Source: Streptomyces sp. NBC_01497 (GTDB lineage Bacteria > Actinomycetota > Actinomycetes > Streptomycetales > Streptomycetaceae). Taken from it: a stretch of DNA of 64,000 nt. A program made the translations under genes and the position numbers. Shown in pieces: positions 53,823 through 63,552 of the stretch (the stretch's first letter is position 1; each line of letters starts with the position of its first letter). Under the pieces are notes generated by a model, which was given only the letters and a program-made list of their open reading frames with translations, was not told where the DNA came from and did no database searches. The stretch covers positions 7,812,001-7,876,000 of the forward strand of contig NZ_CP109427.1 of the NCBI RefSeq assembly GCF_036250695.1. The letters are read 5' to 3'.

Positions 53823-56800
53823 TCAGGACGGACGGCGCACGAGTTCCACGCCCAGCAGTTCGGCACGCACGGACCCGTCGGGATCGAGCAGCGCGACATC
53901 GCACCGCGCCCCCGTCTCATGCGTCTTCCGCGCCCGCACCACGCACCGCACGGTCTCGCGCACCGCGCCGCGCCGGTACACACCGCACTCCGCGACCGCC
54001 ATGGGCAGCGTCGCCTCACCGAGTACGTGCTCCCCCCAGAGCAGGGCGAGTTGGAGCGCGCCGTCCACGGCGGCCGGGTCGAGCGGCCAGGGGCCGCCCG
54101 GCCAGCCCAGCGCCTGCGTGCCCAGCACGGTGGCCTCGGCCCCGTGAGGTGAGACCCCGTGCACACTGCGGAGCGCGCGGAAGCGGGGCCCGTGGAAGAG
54201 GACCCGTCCGTCGTAGACCTCCGGGCCGGCCGGTGGCTCCAGAGCGTCCGGGGTGCCCCACGCGCTCGGATCGGGTTCCGCCGCATCGAACTCCAGCACG
54301 GCGCCGACGTGCGGTACGCCGTCCTCGTCCCGCAGTTCGGCCTCCAGGTGGGAGGGCTCGCCGACGGTGGCACGGCGGCCGGACACCGTGAGCCGGTGGC
54401 CCTCGCCGGCGAGGTGCGGCAGGACGAGCTTCCTGTACACGCGGACATCGCGCAGGACCAGCCGGTCGGTGTCCGGCCGCCAGGCGCCGGCCGCGCCGGT
54501 GAGCCAGTTCAGAGCCATCGCGACGGGCAGTACGGGTACGCCGGCCGGCTGGTGGTCGGCCAGCTGCGGATGGGCGCCCTCCCGGATCAGTACCCGCGCC
54601 GGGCGGGGTCCCGCCGCGGAGGACGTGGCCGACGCGTCGTCGCCGGCCGCGATGACGACGCGGGGCTCCCCGGCCGTGGCGTCCAGCTCGGCCGAGAAGG
54701 CGGCGGCGCCCCGTTCCAGGGGGATGAGCCCGACGCCCGAGCGGCCGAAGTGCCCCGCCAGGGCGGGGGTGACCATGCCACCGTGCCACGGGCCCCAGGC
54801 CACGGAGCGCACCAGGCAGCGGGGGCGGCGCGCGGCCTGCGCGGACGCCACGTGGTTGAGCACTTCGTTGGCCATGGCGTAGTCGCACTGGCCCTCGTTG
54901 CCGAACACGGCGGCAACCGAGGAGAACAGGCAGATCATGTCCAGCGGATCGTCGGCCGTCGCCGTCAGCAGCGCGCGCAGGGCGTCCACCTTGGTCGACA
55001 TCACCTGGTCGAACTGCTCGTCGGTCTTGTCGGCGATCCGCTTGTCGGCCAGCACCCCGGCCCCGTGCACGACACCGGTGATCGGGCCCCACGACGCGCG
55101 GATCTCGCTCAGGGCGGCGGCGAGTGCGTCGCCGTCCCGCGCGTCGACCGCGACGTAGCGTACGGCGGAACCCGCGGCCTCCAGCGCCGCGAGCGTCGCG
55201 CGGACCTCGCGACCCGCCAGGATCTCCCGGGCCCTCACGGCGATCTCGCCGGGAGGGCAGGTGTCCGCGCCCTCGGCGGCCCGCTCCGCCAGCAGCCGGG
55301 TGAGGGCCGGTTCGTCGGCCGCCGCATCCAGCCCTGCCGGTTCCGGGGACGGCCGGGTCCTGCCGAGCAGGACGAGCCGGGGCCGGTGTTTCCTGGCCAG
55401 GTCCAGCAGTGCGGCGGCGGTCACACCCCGCGCCCCTCCGGTGGCCACGATCACCGACTCGGAGGTGATCCGCGCCGCGCCGCCGGGCGCCGGCGCCGAA
55501 GGGAGCGCCCGCAGCGTGTGGCGGGTGCCGTCCGCCCGCAGACCGACCTCCAACTCGGGTCCGCCTTCGAGGAGTTCCCGCACGATGGCCTCAGCGAGTT
55601 CCTCGGGGTCACGCCCGCCGCTCTCGCAGTCGATCGCCTTGACCGAAGCGTCCGGCCACTCCTTCGCCGCCGTCCTGGCCAGAGCGGCGATCCCGCCCAG
55701 CCACGCCCGGTCGGGACGGCGACCGCCGAGCCCGAAGTCACCCCCGGTGTCCTGCACGGTCACGAACAGCCCGCCCGTCGCGGCCATGCGCGCGCCGACT
55801 CGGCGAGCGGCACGAAACGCCGATCGGTGTGCTTCCCGCGCTTCGTCCGCGGCGCCGGTCCCGGTCAGAGCGCCGAGGTGGATCACACCGTGCGCGTCCT
55901 GGGGAACATCCGTCACGGCGGTGGCCTCGATCCCGTATCCGGTCAGCTTCCGCGCGACCAGAGCGGCGACGTCGCCTTCGTCGGTGCCCCCTCCGGTGAC
56001 CACCAGCGGGCCGTCCCCGAGGGACGCCATCGCCAGCCCGGACGGGGGTGATTCCACCGCACGCGGCACCAGCCTGGTCAGGGCGACCGGCCGTACGGGC
56101 TCCCCGCGCATGGCGGGGATCGCCGGCGCGCCGGCCGGCACCGCGGTCTCCGGCTCCGCGGTCTCCGGCGCTCCGGTCTCCGGCTCCCCGGCCTTCGGCT
56201 CCGTGATGTCCTGCTCCTGGGCGGCGCTCTCGCGGTCCGGTGACGCGGCGGCGGGGTAGTCCGGACCGGTGAGGGCGTCCGCGATCTCGCGCAGGGTGCG
56301 GAGCTTGCCGAGCTCGGCGATGCTCTCGGCCGGTACGTCACCCGCCTGTTGGCGCACGGCTGACAGGATCTCGACGCGTTTGATCGAGTCGACGCCCAGA
56401 TCCGCTTCCAGCTCCATGTCCGCGTTGAGCATGGTCTCCGGATAGCCGGTGAGCCGGGCCACCACCGAGATCAGCAGTTCTTCGAGCCCGCGCGCCGTCA
56501 GGGGCTCGGCGACCCGGACGGGCCCCGCCGCTGTCGCCGTGACGCCCTGGCGGGCCGCCGGGACCTTCTGCGGGGCGGGCGGTGTCGCGTCCCGAGGCGG
56601 CCCGGCGAGAACCGGGGGCGCCGGGGCCTCGAACCGCGTCGCCTCCGGTGGCTGCGGCTGCGGTACGGGTGAAGGGTGCCGTACCGCCGGTACCGCCTCG
56701 GGACGCGGCGACGGAGACGGTGGGGGAGAAGGGGCGGGAGAGGGTGACGGCAGGTGGAGCGGTACGGACGACGCGGTGCCGGGCACCCCGTCGATGCCCT

Positions 56801-59800
56801 GCGCCCCGAGCATCGCGCCGAGGGTGGTCTCCGTCATCCTCAGGAAGGCCATATGGCTGTCGATCAGCATGCGCTGACACGCCGTATGGGCTTCCGCCGT
56901 CTGCCGCTGGACGCTCTCGACGAGGGCGTACCAGTCGGAGCCCGCGTGGGGCACGGGCACCGGTTGGTACGCAGGGGTCGGTGTGTACGGCGCCACCGAT
57001 GCGCATTCCGGCGGCATCTGCTCGTACTCCGGCTTCCGCTCGTACGGCGACACCTGCTCGTACTCCGGCTTCCGCTCGTGCTCCGACGCCGGCGCGTACG
57101 ACGGCACCTGCTCGTACGGGGGCATCGGCTCCCGCGGGGACGTCTGCGCCGCCACCGGCTCGGCGACGGGCACGGGTTCCGGGCGCTGCCGGGCCGGCGG
57201 GGTGGGCGCGTCGGGCCGGGGCGTCCGATGCGCGGGAAGGACCGGGTTCCCACCGGTGGGCGGGAAGGGCTGCCCGTAGTTGGCTCCGCCGATCTTCACG
57301 GTCATGCGCGGCTCGCGCTCCTTCGCTGGTGCGCCGGGCGGCCCGTACGGCGCCCAGAGGTGTTCGTAGTCGAGCGGCGTCCCGCCGACGGCGAGTCGGC
57401 CGAGCGCGGCGTGCAGACTGCCGGCCCCGCACCGGCCCGGCCGGTCCAGGGGGACGGCCGCGTGCTCGCGGTCGCCGAGGATCTGACCGACCAGGCCGGT
57501 CAGCGCCGTGCCCGCGCCGACCTCGATGAAGGTCCGCACCCCCGCCGCGTACATCGCCTCGATCTGGTCGTGGAAGAGCACCGGCGAGGCAAGGTGGCGC
57601 GCGAGCCTCACGCGCACCTCGTCCGGGGAGGCGGGGTACGGGGTCGCGTCCGCGTTGCCGTAGACCTCGATGCGGGGCTCCCTGAGGGGGATGCCGTCCA
57701 GCAACGCGGAGAGCCGTTCACCCGCCGGAGCGACCAGGGGACTGTGGAAGGCGATCGATGTGTTCAGCCGGCGGGTGGCGAGCCCCTTGGCCGCGCACGC
57801 CCGCTCGACCTCCGTGATCGCCGCGGTCGTGCCCGAGAGCACCACTTGCCGGGGGGAGTTGTGGTTGGCGGGCCACACGTCCCCGAACCCGCCCCCGGCG
57901 AGGACGGCCGCCACCTCTTCGCGGCCCGCGGCCACCGCCAGCATCGCGCCGGGGGCGACGGCCGCGTCCCGCATCAGTGTGCCGCGTCCGCGGGCCAGCG
58001 CGACCAGGGACCCGGCGTCCAGGACACCGGCGCAGTGCAGGGCGACCAGTTCGCCGAAGCTGTGGCCCGCCACGCAATCCGGCCGCAGACCGAGCCCCCG
58101 CACCACGTCGAGCAGGGCCAGGCTGTTGACCGCGAGGGCGGGCTGCGCCCACTCGGTGGCGGCCAGCCGGGCAGCCGCGTCCGCACGCTCCTCGTCCGAG
58201 AAGGACGGCGGGGGGAACACCACCCGGTGCAGCGGACAGCCGTCGAACTCCACGCTGCCCAGCCGGTCCCAGACCGCCTGCGCGTCGGGTGACAGCATGG
58301 CCAGGTCCGCGCCCATGCCCACGTACTGGGCGCCCTGCCCGGGAAAGAGGAAACCGGTCCGTCCGGGCGCGGGAGCCCCGGCGGCGTAATGGATGTCGTT
58401 CGGCGTGGAGAACGCGGTGTCCGGGTGCTGCCGGATCAGCTCGGTCGCGGCGGCGAACTTCTCCGCCAGGTCCTCGGCTCCGCTGGCGACGACGGCCAGA
58501 CGCACCGGCGCCGTGGGTGAGAACGTGCTCTGGCTCTCCCGGGCGAGTTCGGCCAGCGGCCGGCCGCCGTCGGGGACCGAGGCCCGCAGAGCAGATGGCG
58601 ACGCGGCACTGAACAGGACGAGTTCGCTCCGGGCGCAGCGCTGGCGCCACGCAGCACGGCCCGAGACTGCCGATGCCACGTACTCCTCCAGCGTGACATG
58701 GAAGTTGCTGCCGCCGAACCCGAAACTCGACACCGACGCCCGGCGTGGGTGATCGGGTGCGCGGACCCACGGGCGGGCGCGGGTGTTGACGTAGAAGGGG
58801 CTGTCCGGGGCGGTGGTCGCGGGATTGGGCCGGTCGACCTTGATGGTGGGCGGCAGCACCTTGTGGTGCAGGGACATGACCGCCTTGAGCAGCCCCGCCG
58901 CGCCGGCCGCGCACTTGGTGTGGCCGATCTGCGATTTGACCGAGCCGAGGGCGCACCACTGCCGGTCAGCGCGGCCCGACTCACCGAACACCGCCCGCAG
59001 TGCGGACAGTTCGGCGGTGTCCCCGGACCTGGTCCCGGTGCCGTGCGCCTCGACCAGTTCCACGGTCTCCGGTCCGTAGCCCGCCTCCTCGTAGGCGCGC
59101 CGCAGGGCTCTCGACTGCCCGTCGGGCAGGGGCGCGTAGATCGCGGTGCTCCTGCCGTCGGACGAGGTGCCGATGCCGCGGATCACCGCGTGGATGCGGT
59201 CGCCGTCCCGTTCCGCGTCCGACAGCCGCTTGAGGGCGTACATGACGACGGCCTCGCCGAGCATCGTGCCGTCGGCCGCGTCGGAGAACGGCCTGCAGTC
59301 ACCCGTGGGGGACAGCGCGGGTGTCTTGGAGAAGCACACGAACATGCCGACGTCGTTCCCGGTGTCGACGCCTCCGCTGATCACCAGGTCCGACCGGCCG
59401 AGCTCCAGTTCACCGATCGCGGTGGACAGGGCGGCCAGCGAGCTGGCGCAGGCCGCGTCGGTGGTGTGATTGGTGCCGTGCAGGTCGAACCGGTTGGCGA
59501 TCCGGCCCGCGACGACGTTGCCGAGCAGTCCGGGAAAGGTCGATTCCCGCCACGGCGCGAAGTGTTCCGCGATGCGGTCGCACACGGCCTGCGCCTCGGC
59601 CTCCGGGACACCGCTCTCCCGCAGGGCTTTGAGCCAGACCGGCCGGTGGGTGCGGCCGTACATGTGCGGAAGCAGTTCCAGGGACGCCGCCCCGAGGACG
59701 ACGCCGACCCGGTCCCTGTCCATGCCTGCCACGCCGCCGGCGTCGGCGAGCACCTGGTCGGCGACCATCAGGGCGAGCAGTTGGGCGCTGTCCGTCGCGG

Positions 59801-60125
59801 ACAGGTTGGCGGGCGGCACACCGTAGGCCAGCGGATCGAAGTCGACCTGGGGCAGGAAGGCGCCCCTGCGCGCGTAGGTCTTGTCGGGGGCGGCCGGATC
59901 GGGATCGTAGTGGTCCGCCACGAGCCAGCGGGAGGCGGGGACGTCGGTGATCAGGTCCCGGCCGCCGATCACGGTCCGCCAGTAGCCTCCTGCGTCCGTC
60001 GCGCCCGGAACCAGCGCTCCGACGCCGACCACGGCGACGGGTACCTGACGGCGGGGGCCGGTGCCGGACTCTCCCGGGTGCCGGACGACCGCTGTCGAGG
60101 GCCGTGGGCCGAGGGGGCCGCTCAT
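53823..60125 (-). CDS. PfaA-like PUFA-synthase subunit: KS-MAT-ACP-KR-DH, single ACP
   Basis: 2100 aa. KS ~28-485 (Cys226 in TTDAACASS, His361, His402). Malonyl/acyltransferase ~585-900 (GQGAQ, GHSFGE with Ser689, His794). Linker ~930-1205 with YEQ/Pro repeats. One ACP ~1212-1288 (ADLGVDSIKRVEIL, Ser1247). KR ~1360-1810 (ATGGARGV cofactor site; Ser and Tyr1749 in LFSSVAAVFGNEGQCDYAMANEV). PS-type dehydratase ~1845-2095 (ADHQPAGVPVLP with His1858; Asp in AVDGALQLAL). The layout is Pfa2 of myxobacterial PUFA synthases, which carry several tandem ACPs; the lone ACP is unusual. ATG 60125 overlaps the PfaD-like stop (ATGA), so the two are translated together. TIGR02813-like family. Confidence 0.93.
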   Translation of the reverse strand: MSGPLGPRPSTAVVRHPGESGTGPRRQVPVAVVGVGALVPGATDAGGYWRTVIGGRDLITDVPASRWLVADHYDPDPAAPDKTYARRGAFLPQVDFDPLAYGVPPANLSATDSAQLLALMVADQVLADAGGVAGMDRDRVGVVLGAASLELLPHMYGRTHRPVWLKALRESGVPEAEAQAVCDRIAEHFAPWRESTFPGLLGNVVAGRIANRFDLHGTNHTTDAACASSLAALSTAIGELELGRSDLVISGGVDTGNDVGMFVCFSKTPALSPTGDCRPFSDAADGTMLGEAVVMYALKRLSDAERDGDRIHAVIRGIGTSSDGRSTAIYAPLPDGQSRALRRAYEEAGYGPETVELVEAHGTGTRSGDTAELSALRAVFGESGRADRQWCALGSVKSQIGHTKCAAGAAGLLKAVMSLHHKVLPPTIKVDRPNPATTAPDSPFYVNTRARPWVRAPDHPRRASVSSFGFGGSNFHVTLEEYVASAVSGRAAWRQRCARSELVLFSAASPSALRASVPDGGRPLAELARESQSTFSPTAPVRLAVVASGAEDLAEKFAAATELIRQHPDTAFSTPNDIHYAAGAPAPGRTGFLFPGQGAQYVGMGADLAMLSPDAQAVWDRLGSVEFDGCPLHRVVFPPPSFSDEERADAAARLAATEWAQPALAVNSLALLDVVRGLGLRPDCVAGHSFGELVALHCAGVLDAGSLVALARGRGTLMRDAAVAPGAMLAVAAGREEVAAVLAGGGFGDVWPANHNSPRQVVLSGTTAAITEVERACAAKGLATRRLNTSIAFHSPLVAPAGERLSALLDGIPLREPRIEVYGNADATPYPASPDEVRVRLARHLASPVLFHDQIEAMYAAGVRTFIEVGAGTALTGLVGQILGDREHAAVPLDRPGRCGAGSLHAALGRLAVGGTPLDYEHLWAPYGPPGAPAKEREPRMTVKIGGANYGQPFPPTGGNPVLPAHRTPRPDAPTPPARQRPEPVPVAEPVAAQTSPREPMPPYEQVPSYAPASEHERKPEYEQVSPYERKPEYEQMPPECASVAPYTPTPAYQPVPVPHAGSDWYALVESVQRQTAEAHTACQRMLIDSHMAFLRMTETTLGAMLGAQGIDGVPGTASSVPLHLPSPSPAPSPPPSPSPRPEAVPAVRHPSPVPQPQPPEATRFEAPAPPVLAGPPRDATPPAPQKVPAARQGVTATAAGPVRVAEPLTARGLEELLISVVARLTGYPETMLNADMELEADLGVDSIKRVEILSAVRQQAGDVPAESIAELGKLRTLREIADALTGPDYPAAASPDRESAAQEQDITEPKAGEPETGAPETAEPETAVPAGAPAIPAMRGEPVRPVALTRLVPRAVESPPSGLAMASLGDGPLVVTGGGTDEGDVAALVARKLTGYGIEATAVTDVPQDAHGVIHLGALTGTGAADEAREAHRSAFRAARRVGARMAATGGLFVTVQDTGGDFGLGGRRPDRAWLGGIAALARTAAKEWPDASVKAIDCESGGRDPEELAEAIVRELLEGGPELEVGLRADGTRHTLRALPSAPAPGGAARITSESVIVATGGARGVTAAALLDLARKHRPRLVLLGRTRPSPEPAGLDAAADEPALTRLLAERAAEGADTCPPGEIAVRAREILAGREVRATLAALEAAGSAVRYVAVDARDGDALAAALSEIRASWGPITGVVHGAGVLADKRIADKTDEQFDQVMSTKVDALRALLTATADDPLDMICLFSSVAAVFGNEGQCDYAMANEVLNHVASAQAARRPRCLVRSVAWGPWHGGMVTPALAGHFGRSGVGLIPLERGAAAFSAELDATAGEPRVVIAAGDDASATSSAAGPRPARVLIREGAHPQLADHQPAGVPVLPVAMALNWLTGAAGAWRPDTDRLVLRDVRVYRKLVLPHLAGEGHRLTVSGRRATVGEPSHLEAELRDEDGVPHVGAVLEFDAAEPDPSAWGTPDALEPPAGPEVYDGRVLFHGPRFRALRSVHGVSPHGAEATVLGTQALGWPGGPWPLDPAAVDGALQLALLWGEHVLGEATLPMAVAECGVYRRGAVRETVRCVVRARKTHETGARCDVALLDPDGSVRAELLGVELVRRPS
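57018..57079. repeat. 36-bp direct repeat in the PfaA-like linker
   Basis: The 26-bp sequence starting ctgctcgtactccggc at 57018 recurs at 57054 (36-bp period). On the minus strand it codes for ERKPEYEQ-type units of the linker before the ACP. Confidence 0.85.
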
Positions 60126-61705
60126 GCGAGCCTGACCGGTGTGTAGGTGAACGCCGAATCCGGCAACGGAACCCCGTAGGTGCGCAGTTGGTGGGCGCGG
60201 GTGAGCACGGCCGCGCCTTCGAGGAGGTTGAGAGCGATCTGCACCACGGACCGGTTCGCCGGGTGCGCGAGGAAGGTGCCCGCGGCCCACTGGTTGAACG
60301 CGCCCATCGCGGGGCCGCACCAGATCTGGTAGTCGGAGCGGCGGGCGCTCTCCCCGGTGATCGCCCACCTGCTGGAGTTCCCGAGGTACCAGCGGAAGAC
60401 CAGTGCCATACGGTGTTTGGCGTCCGTCTCCGCCCGCGTGAGCTCTGACCGGTCCCGCTGGTGCCAGAACGCGCGGGTGCGCTGCCAGACCTCGTCGACG
60501 GAGGCGCCGAGCACATCCCTTTCGATGGCGGTGCGCAGCGGCTGCGGAAGCTCCTCCAGCGAGTCGTGCTCCTGGTACGCGGCGAGGAGGCGCGCGGCAC
60601 GCCGGGCGAACAGGGTTCCACGGGAGAGCACTTGGAGTTTGACTCCCCACTCGAACATGTCGGCGGCCGGTGCCATGCTCACGTCGGCGATGTCCGCCTC
60701 GCACAACATGGCCTTGGCCTCGTCGGACAGTCCCGCCTCGGTGGCGGTCTGGTTCACCGATCCGACGACCACGTAGGACGCGCCGAGCGCGAACGCGGCG
60801 GCCACCGCGCCCGGTGTGCCCAGTCCGCCGGCCGCGCCGATCCTGACCGCTTGGCGGTAGCCGAAACGCCGGCCCAGTTCGTCGCGCAGCAGGACGATGC
60901 GCGGCAGCAGGGCCGCCAGAGGACGGTTGTCGGTGTGCCCGCCGCTGTCCGCCTCCACCGTGATGTCCTGGGCCACCGGCACCTGGGCGGCCAAGTCGGC
61001 TTCCTCGGAGGTGAGTTCCCCCTCGGTGACGAGCCGGCGCAGCAGCTCGGGCGGTGCGGGCGTCAGGAACTTCCGGGCCACCTCGGGACGGGAGACCTTG
61101 GCCAGTATCCGGCAGCGCCGCAGGATCCGCCCGTCGCCGGCCCGGTGCAGCCCCCGGGCCGAGCACAGCACGACGGCGGGTGTCAGCTCCATGAACGCCG
61201 AGGCCGAGATACGCGGTACGCCGCGCTGCAGCAGCAGCTTGGCGACGCGGAACTCCAGTGCGGGCTCGGCCGGTGAATGAATCAGGTTCACGCCCCAGTT
61301 CGCACGGCCCCGCAGTTCGTCGGCCAGCGCGCGCACGGCCCGCTCCACCTCGGCGAATCCGAGTCCGCCCGCGCCGAAGAACCCGAGCATCTCCGCCCGG
61401 GCCATCGCGCTCACCATCCGGGTGGTGGCGATACCATTCGCCATCTCGCCCGCCACATAGGGGAAACGGACGCCGTGCGCCTCGCAGAAGGCACGCCCGC
61501 CGAGCCACTCGGGATACAGCGGAGGCAGGGTGCCGAGCACCGGACCGCTGGGCGCAGGGCCGGTGGCAAGCCCCACCTCACGGCCGCTCGGGTCGGTGAC
61601 GATGTGCACGGGTTCCCGGATACGCCGGGCACGGTCGGCGATCTCGTCGGGGGAGTGGACGGTCCGGGAGGGGAGAGCGGGGGCGTGACCGGCGAGGACG
61701 GACAA
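60122..61705 (-). CDS. PfaD-like enoyl reductase (trans-acting, FMN TIM barrel)
   Basis: 527 aa from a TTG start at 61705; this start is chosen because GGAG lies 7 bp upstream and no ATG or GTG occurs in frame before the conserved sequence. The PfaD family fingerprint is complete: VLGTLPPLYPEWLGGRAFCEAHGVRFPYVAGEMANGIAT, HTDNRPLAALLP, IGAAGGLGTPGAVAAAFALGASYVVVGSVNQ and MFEWGVKLQVLSRGTLFARRAARL. It reduces enoyl groups in trans during chain building, belongs to the nitronate-monooxygenase-like flavoproteins, and is the first of the three synthase genes. Start position is the least sure point. Confidence 0.93.
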   Translation of the reverse strand: MSVLAGHAPALPSRTVHSPDEIADRARRIREPVHIVTDPSGREVGLATGPAPSGPVLGTLPPLYPEWLGGRAFCEAHGVRFPYVAGEMANGIATTRMVSAMARAEMLGFFGAGGLGFAEVERAVRALADELRGRANWGVNLIHSPAEPALEFRVAKLLLQRGVPRISASAFMELTPAVVLCSARGLHRAGDGRILRRCRILAKVSRPEVARKFLTPAPPELLRRLVTEGELTSEEADLAAQVPVAQDITVEADSGGHTDNRPLAALLPRIVLLRDELGRRFGYRQAVRIGAAGGLGTPGAVAAAFALGASYVVVGSVNQTATEAGLSDEAKAMLCEADIADVSMAPAADMFEWGVKLQVLSRGTLFARRAARLLAAYQEHDSLEELPQPLRTAIERDVLGASVDEVWQRTRAFWHQRDRSELTRAETDAKHRMALVFRWYLGNSSRWAITGESARRSDYQIWCGPAMGAFNQWAAGTFLAHPANRSVVQIALNLLEGAAVLTRAHQLRTYGVPLPDSAFTYTPVRLA

Positions 61706-61830
61706 GGGCGGGCTCCAGGGCGAGGGGCGGCTGCGGGTCGGGTGCGCGGCGGTGCGAGAAGGCGGGTGCGGTGGCCGTCGTGGGTGAGGGGCACCTCGTG
61801 GGGGAGGGGCGTACTGGGCCGCGGGCGGGG

Positions 61831-62943
61831 TCAGGCCGTCGTCACCCGTCTCGGGCCCAGCCCGGACCACAGGTAGTCCAGGTCCACCCGGACCGCGGAC
61901 GCCGGCGGCCCGAACAGGGTCCGTACGCGGGTGTCGTCGAAGCGGCGACGGTGACTGAGGTAGGCCGTGAAGCCCGGATAGAAGTCCATCAGCGCTTCGA
62001 GCGCGGACGCGTCGCCGGGCTTCTCGGCGACCAGGCCCAGGTCCAGATGCGTGAGGCGTGCCAGGAGGGAGACGATGGCCGAAGCGGGGACGTCGTGGCC
62101 GTGGACGACGTGGTACGTGTCGACCCCGGCCGAGGCAGGCCGGCTGGCCAGCCGCAGCATGATCTCGGCCGCGTCCTCGACCGGCATCAGGTTCAGATGA
62201 CCGTGCGGGTGTCCCACCAGCCGCATCCGGGGGCGGTGGCCCCCGGGGGCGCCGTCGCCGTCGAGACCGGCGGTGCGCATCGAGTCGCGCAGGATCCGCT
62301 CGATGACCTGAAGGGGGTGCGCGGGCAGGTCCGGGTGCGCGGGCAGGTCCGTGACCAGGATGCTCGGCCGCACCACCACGACCGGGCGGCCGTGTTCCCG
62401 TGACCACGCGCGCACCAGCCGCTCCGCCTCGTACTTGGATCGCTCGTAGGCGTTCTCGAAGCCGTACGTGTCGTCCAGCTCGTCCTCGTACGCGACACCC
62501 TCACGCCGTGCCCCGGCCACGAAGGAGGTGCTGACGTGGCGGATCAGGGGGCGTCGGCGCCCAGCGGCGGCCAACTCCAGTACGTGCCGGGTCCCTTCGA
62601 CGTTGATGCGGCGCAGCTGTGCCAGATCCCCTTCGAGGTTGATGCTTCCCGCGCTGTGCCAGATCGCGTCGATCCCGTCGGCCAGTTCCTGGAAGTCGTC
62701 CCCGGACAGCCCCAGTCGCGGCTGCTCCAGTTCGATCTCCACCACGCGGAGCCGGCCGGGGAGCGATGCGATCAGGGCGTCCTCTGTGCCGGACAGTTCG
62801 AGGAACCGCGTGATGCGGTGCCGGGCATCGCCGGAGCCCGCGTGGGTCAGGACCGTCAACGACGCTTGTGTCGCGAGTAGCCGGCGCAGGAGGCGGAGCC
62901 CGAGGAACCCGGTGGCGCCGGTGAGGGCGACGTGCACGACCAT
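61831..62943 (-). CDS. Thioester reductase-like / fatty acyl reductase (NAD-binding_4)
   Basis: 370 aa. Rossmann motif VALTGATGFLGLRLLRRLL, the active-site-type segment YERSKYEAERLVRAW (Tyr-x-x-x-Lys: YERSKYE), and HVSTSFVAG with DTYHVVHG are those of extended SDR reductases of the thioester-reductase and FAR group. Such domains release acyl chains from carrier proteins as aldehydes or, with a second reduction, alcohols. ATG 62943 is used; GGAG is very close (2 bp) upstream, so GTG 62979 is an alternative. It lies 125 bp before the PfaD-like gene on the same strand and likely opens the operon. Confidence 0.85.
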   Translation of the reverse strand: MVVHVALTGATGFLGLRLLRRLLATQASLTVLTHAGSGDARHRITRFLELSGTEDALIASLPGRLRVVEIELEQPRLGLSGDDFQELADGIDAIWHSAGSINLEGDLAQLRRINVEGTRHVLELAAAGRRRPLIRHVSTSFVAGARREGVAYEDELDDTYGFENAYERSKYEAERLVRAWSREHGRPVVVVRPSILVTDLPAHPDLPAHPLQVIERILRDSMRTAGLDGDGAPGGHRPRMRLVGHPHGHLNLMPVEDAAEIMLRLASRPASAGVDTYHVVHGHDVPASAIVSLLARLTHLDLGLVAEKPGDASALEALMDFYPGFTAYLSHRRRFDDTRVRTLFGPPASAVRVDLDYLWSGLGPRRVTTA

Positions 62944-63552
62944 GACTCCAAGGGCCTGGAAGAGGACAGGGACGCACACGGTGGTGCGGACGGCCGGCGG
63001 CCGACAGGGTCCGTCCCGCTCACGCGGGGCGAGCCGGTTGCCCCTCGTCCCCGGGCGTGCCCGGGCCCGGGGTTCACCGACTCAAGAGGAACAGTGGCAG
63101 TCGATGAGGGGAGACGGGGAGCCCCTGCCCCCGCAGCTCACCCGAACGGTGTACTCCGGGCGGGTGCCCGGCTGACGTCCTGTGGCGCGTGTGACAGCAA
63201 CGGCCGGTGCGTACAGGCTCGATGACACGGGCGCCGGCTGCAGCGAGGTCCAGAGCTCCGTCATCATTTCGGGTGAGCCGGCGGACGCTGCCCCGGGAGG
63301 TGGTTCTGGCGGCTCGGGGGCGGGCTGACGAGCGGCGCACGCCGGACGGCTTCGCCGTGGCGCCACTGGCGGGCCGGCGGACCGCGTGCGGGAGCGGCTG
63401 CGGGGCGGGCGGGTGCCCCGATATAACCCTGCGGGTACGAGACGACCGCGGGTGGACGGCGTGGTACGAGCCGGGCCGGCCCCTCGGTGCCGCGCGCCCC
63501 GACCGGCTGCCCCCGTCCGTTCGCGTGCACGCCGACGAGAACTGGAGCCTTC
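62944..63552. promoter_or_regulatory. Divergent intergenic region, reductase / WS-DGAT-like gene
   Basis: 609 bp. Frames crossing it have no start signal or good codon bias. It must carry the promoter of the giant minus-strand synthase operon and of the plus-strand acyltransferase. No clear promoter pair or operator was recognised; the stretch 63415-63440 (ccgatataaccctgcggg) is the least GC-rich and could include a -10 element for the plus-strand gene. Confidence 0.45.

Noticed and set aside
61411..61794. 127-codon minus-strand frame overlapping the start of the PfaD-like gene
   Set aside because: Different frame from the PfaD-like protein, Pro/Arg-rich and without homology; a shadow frame.
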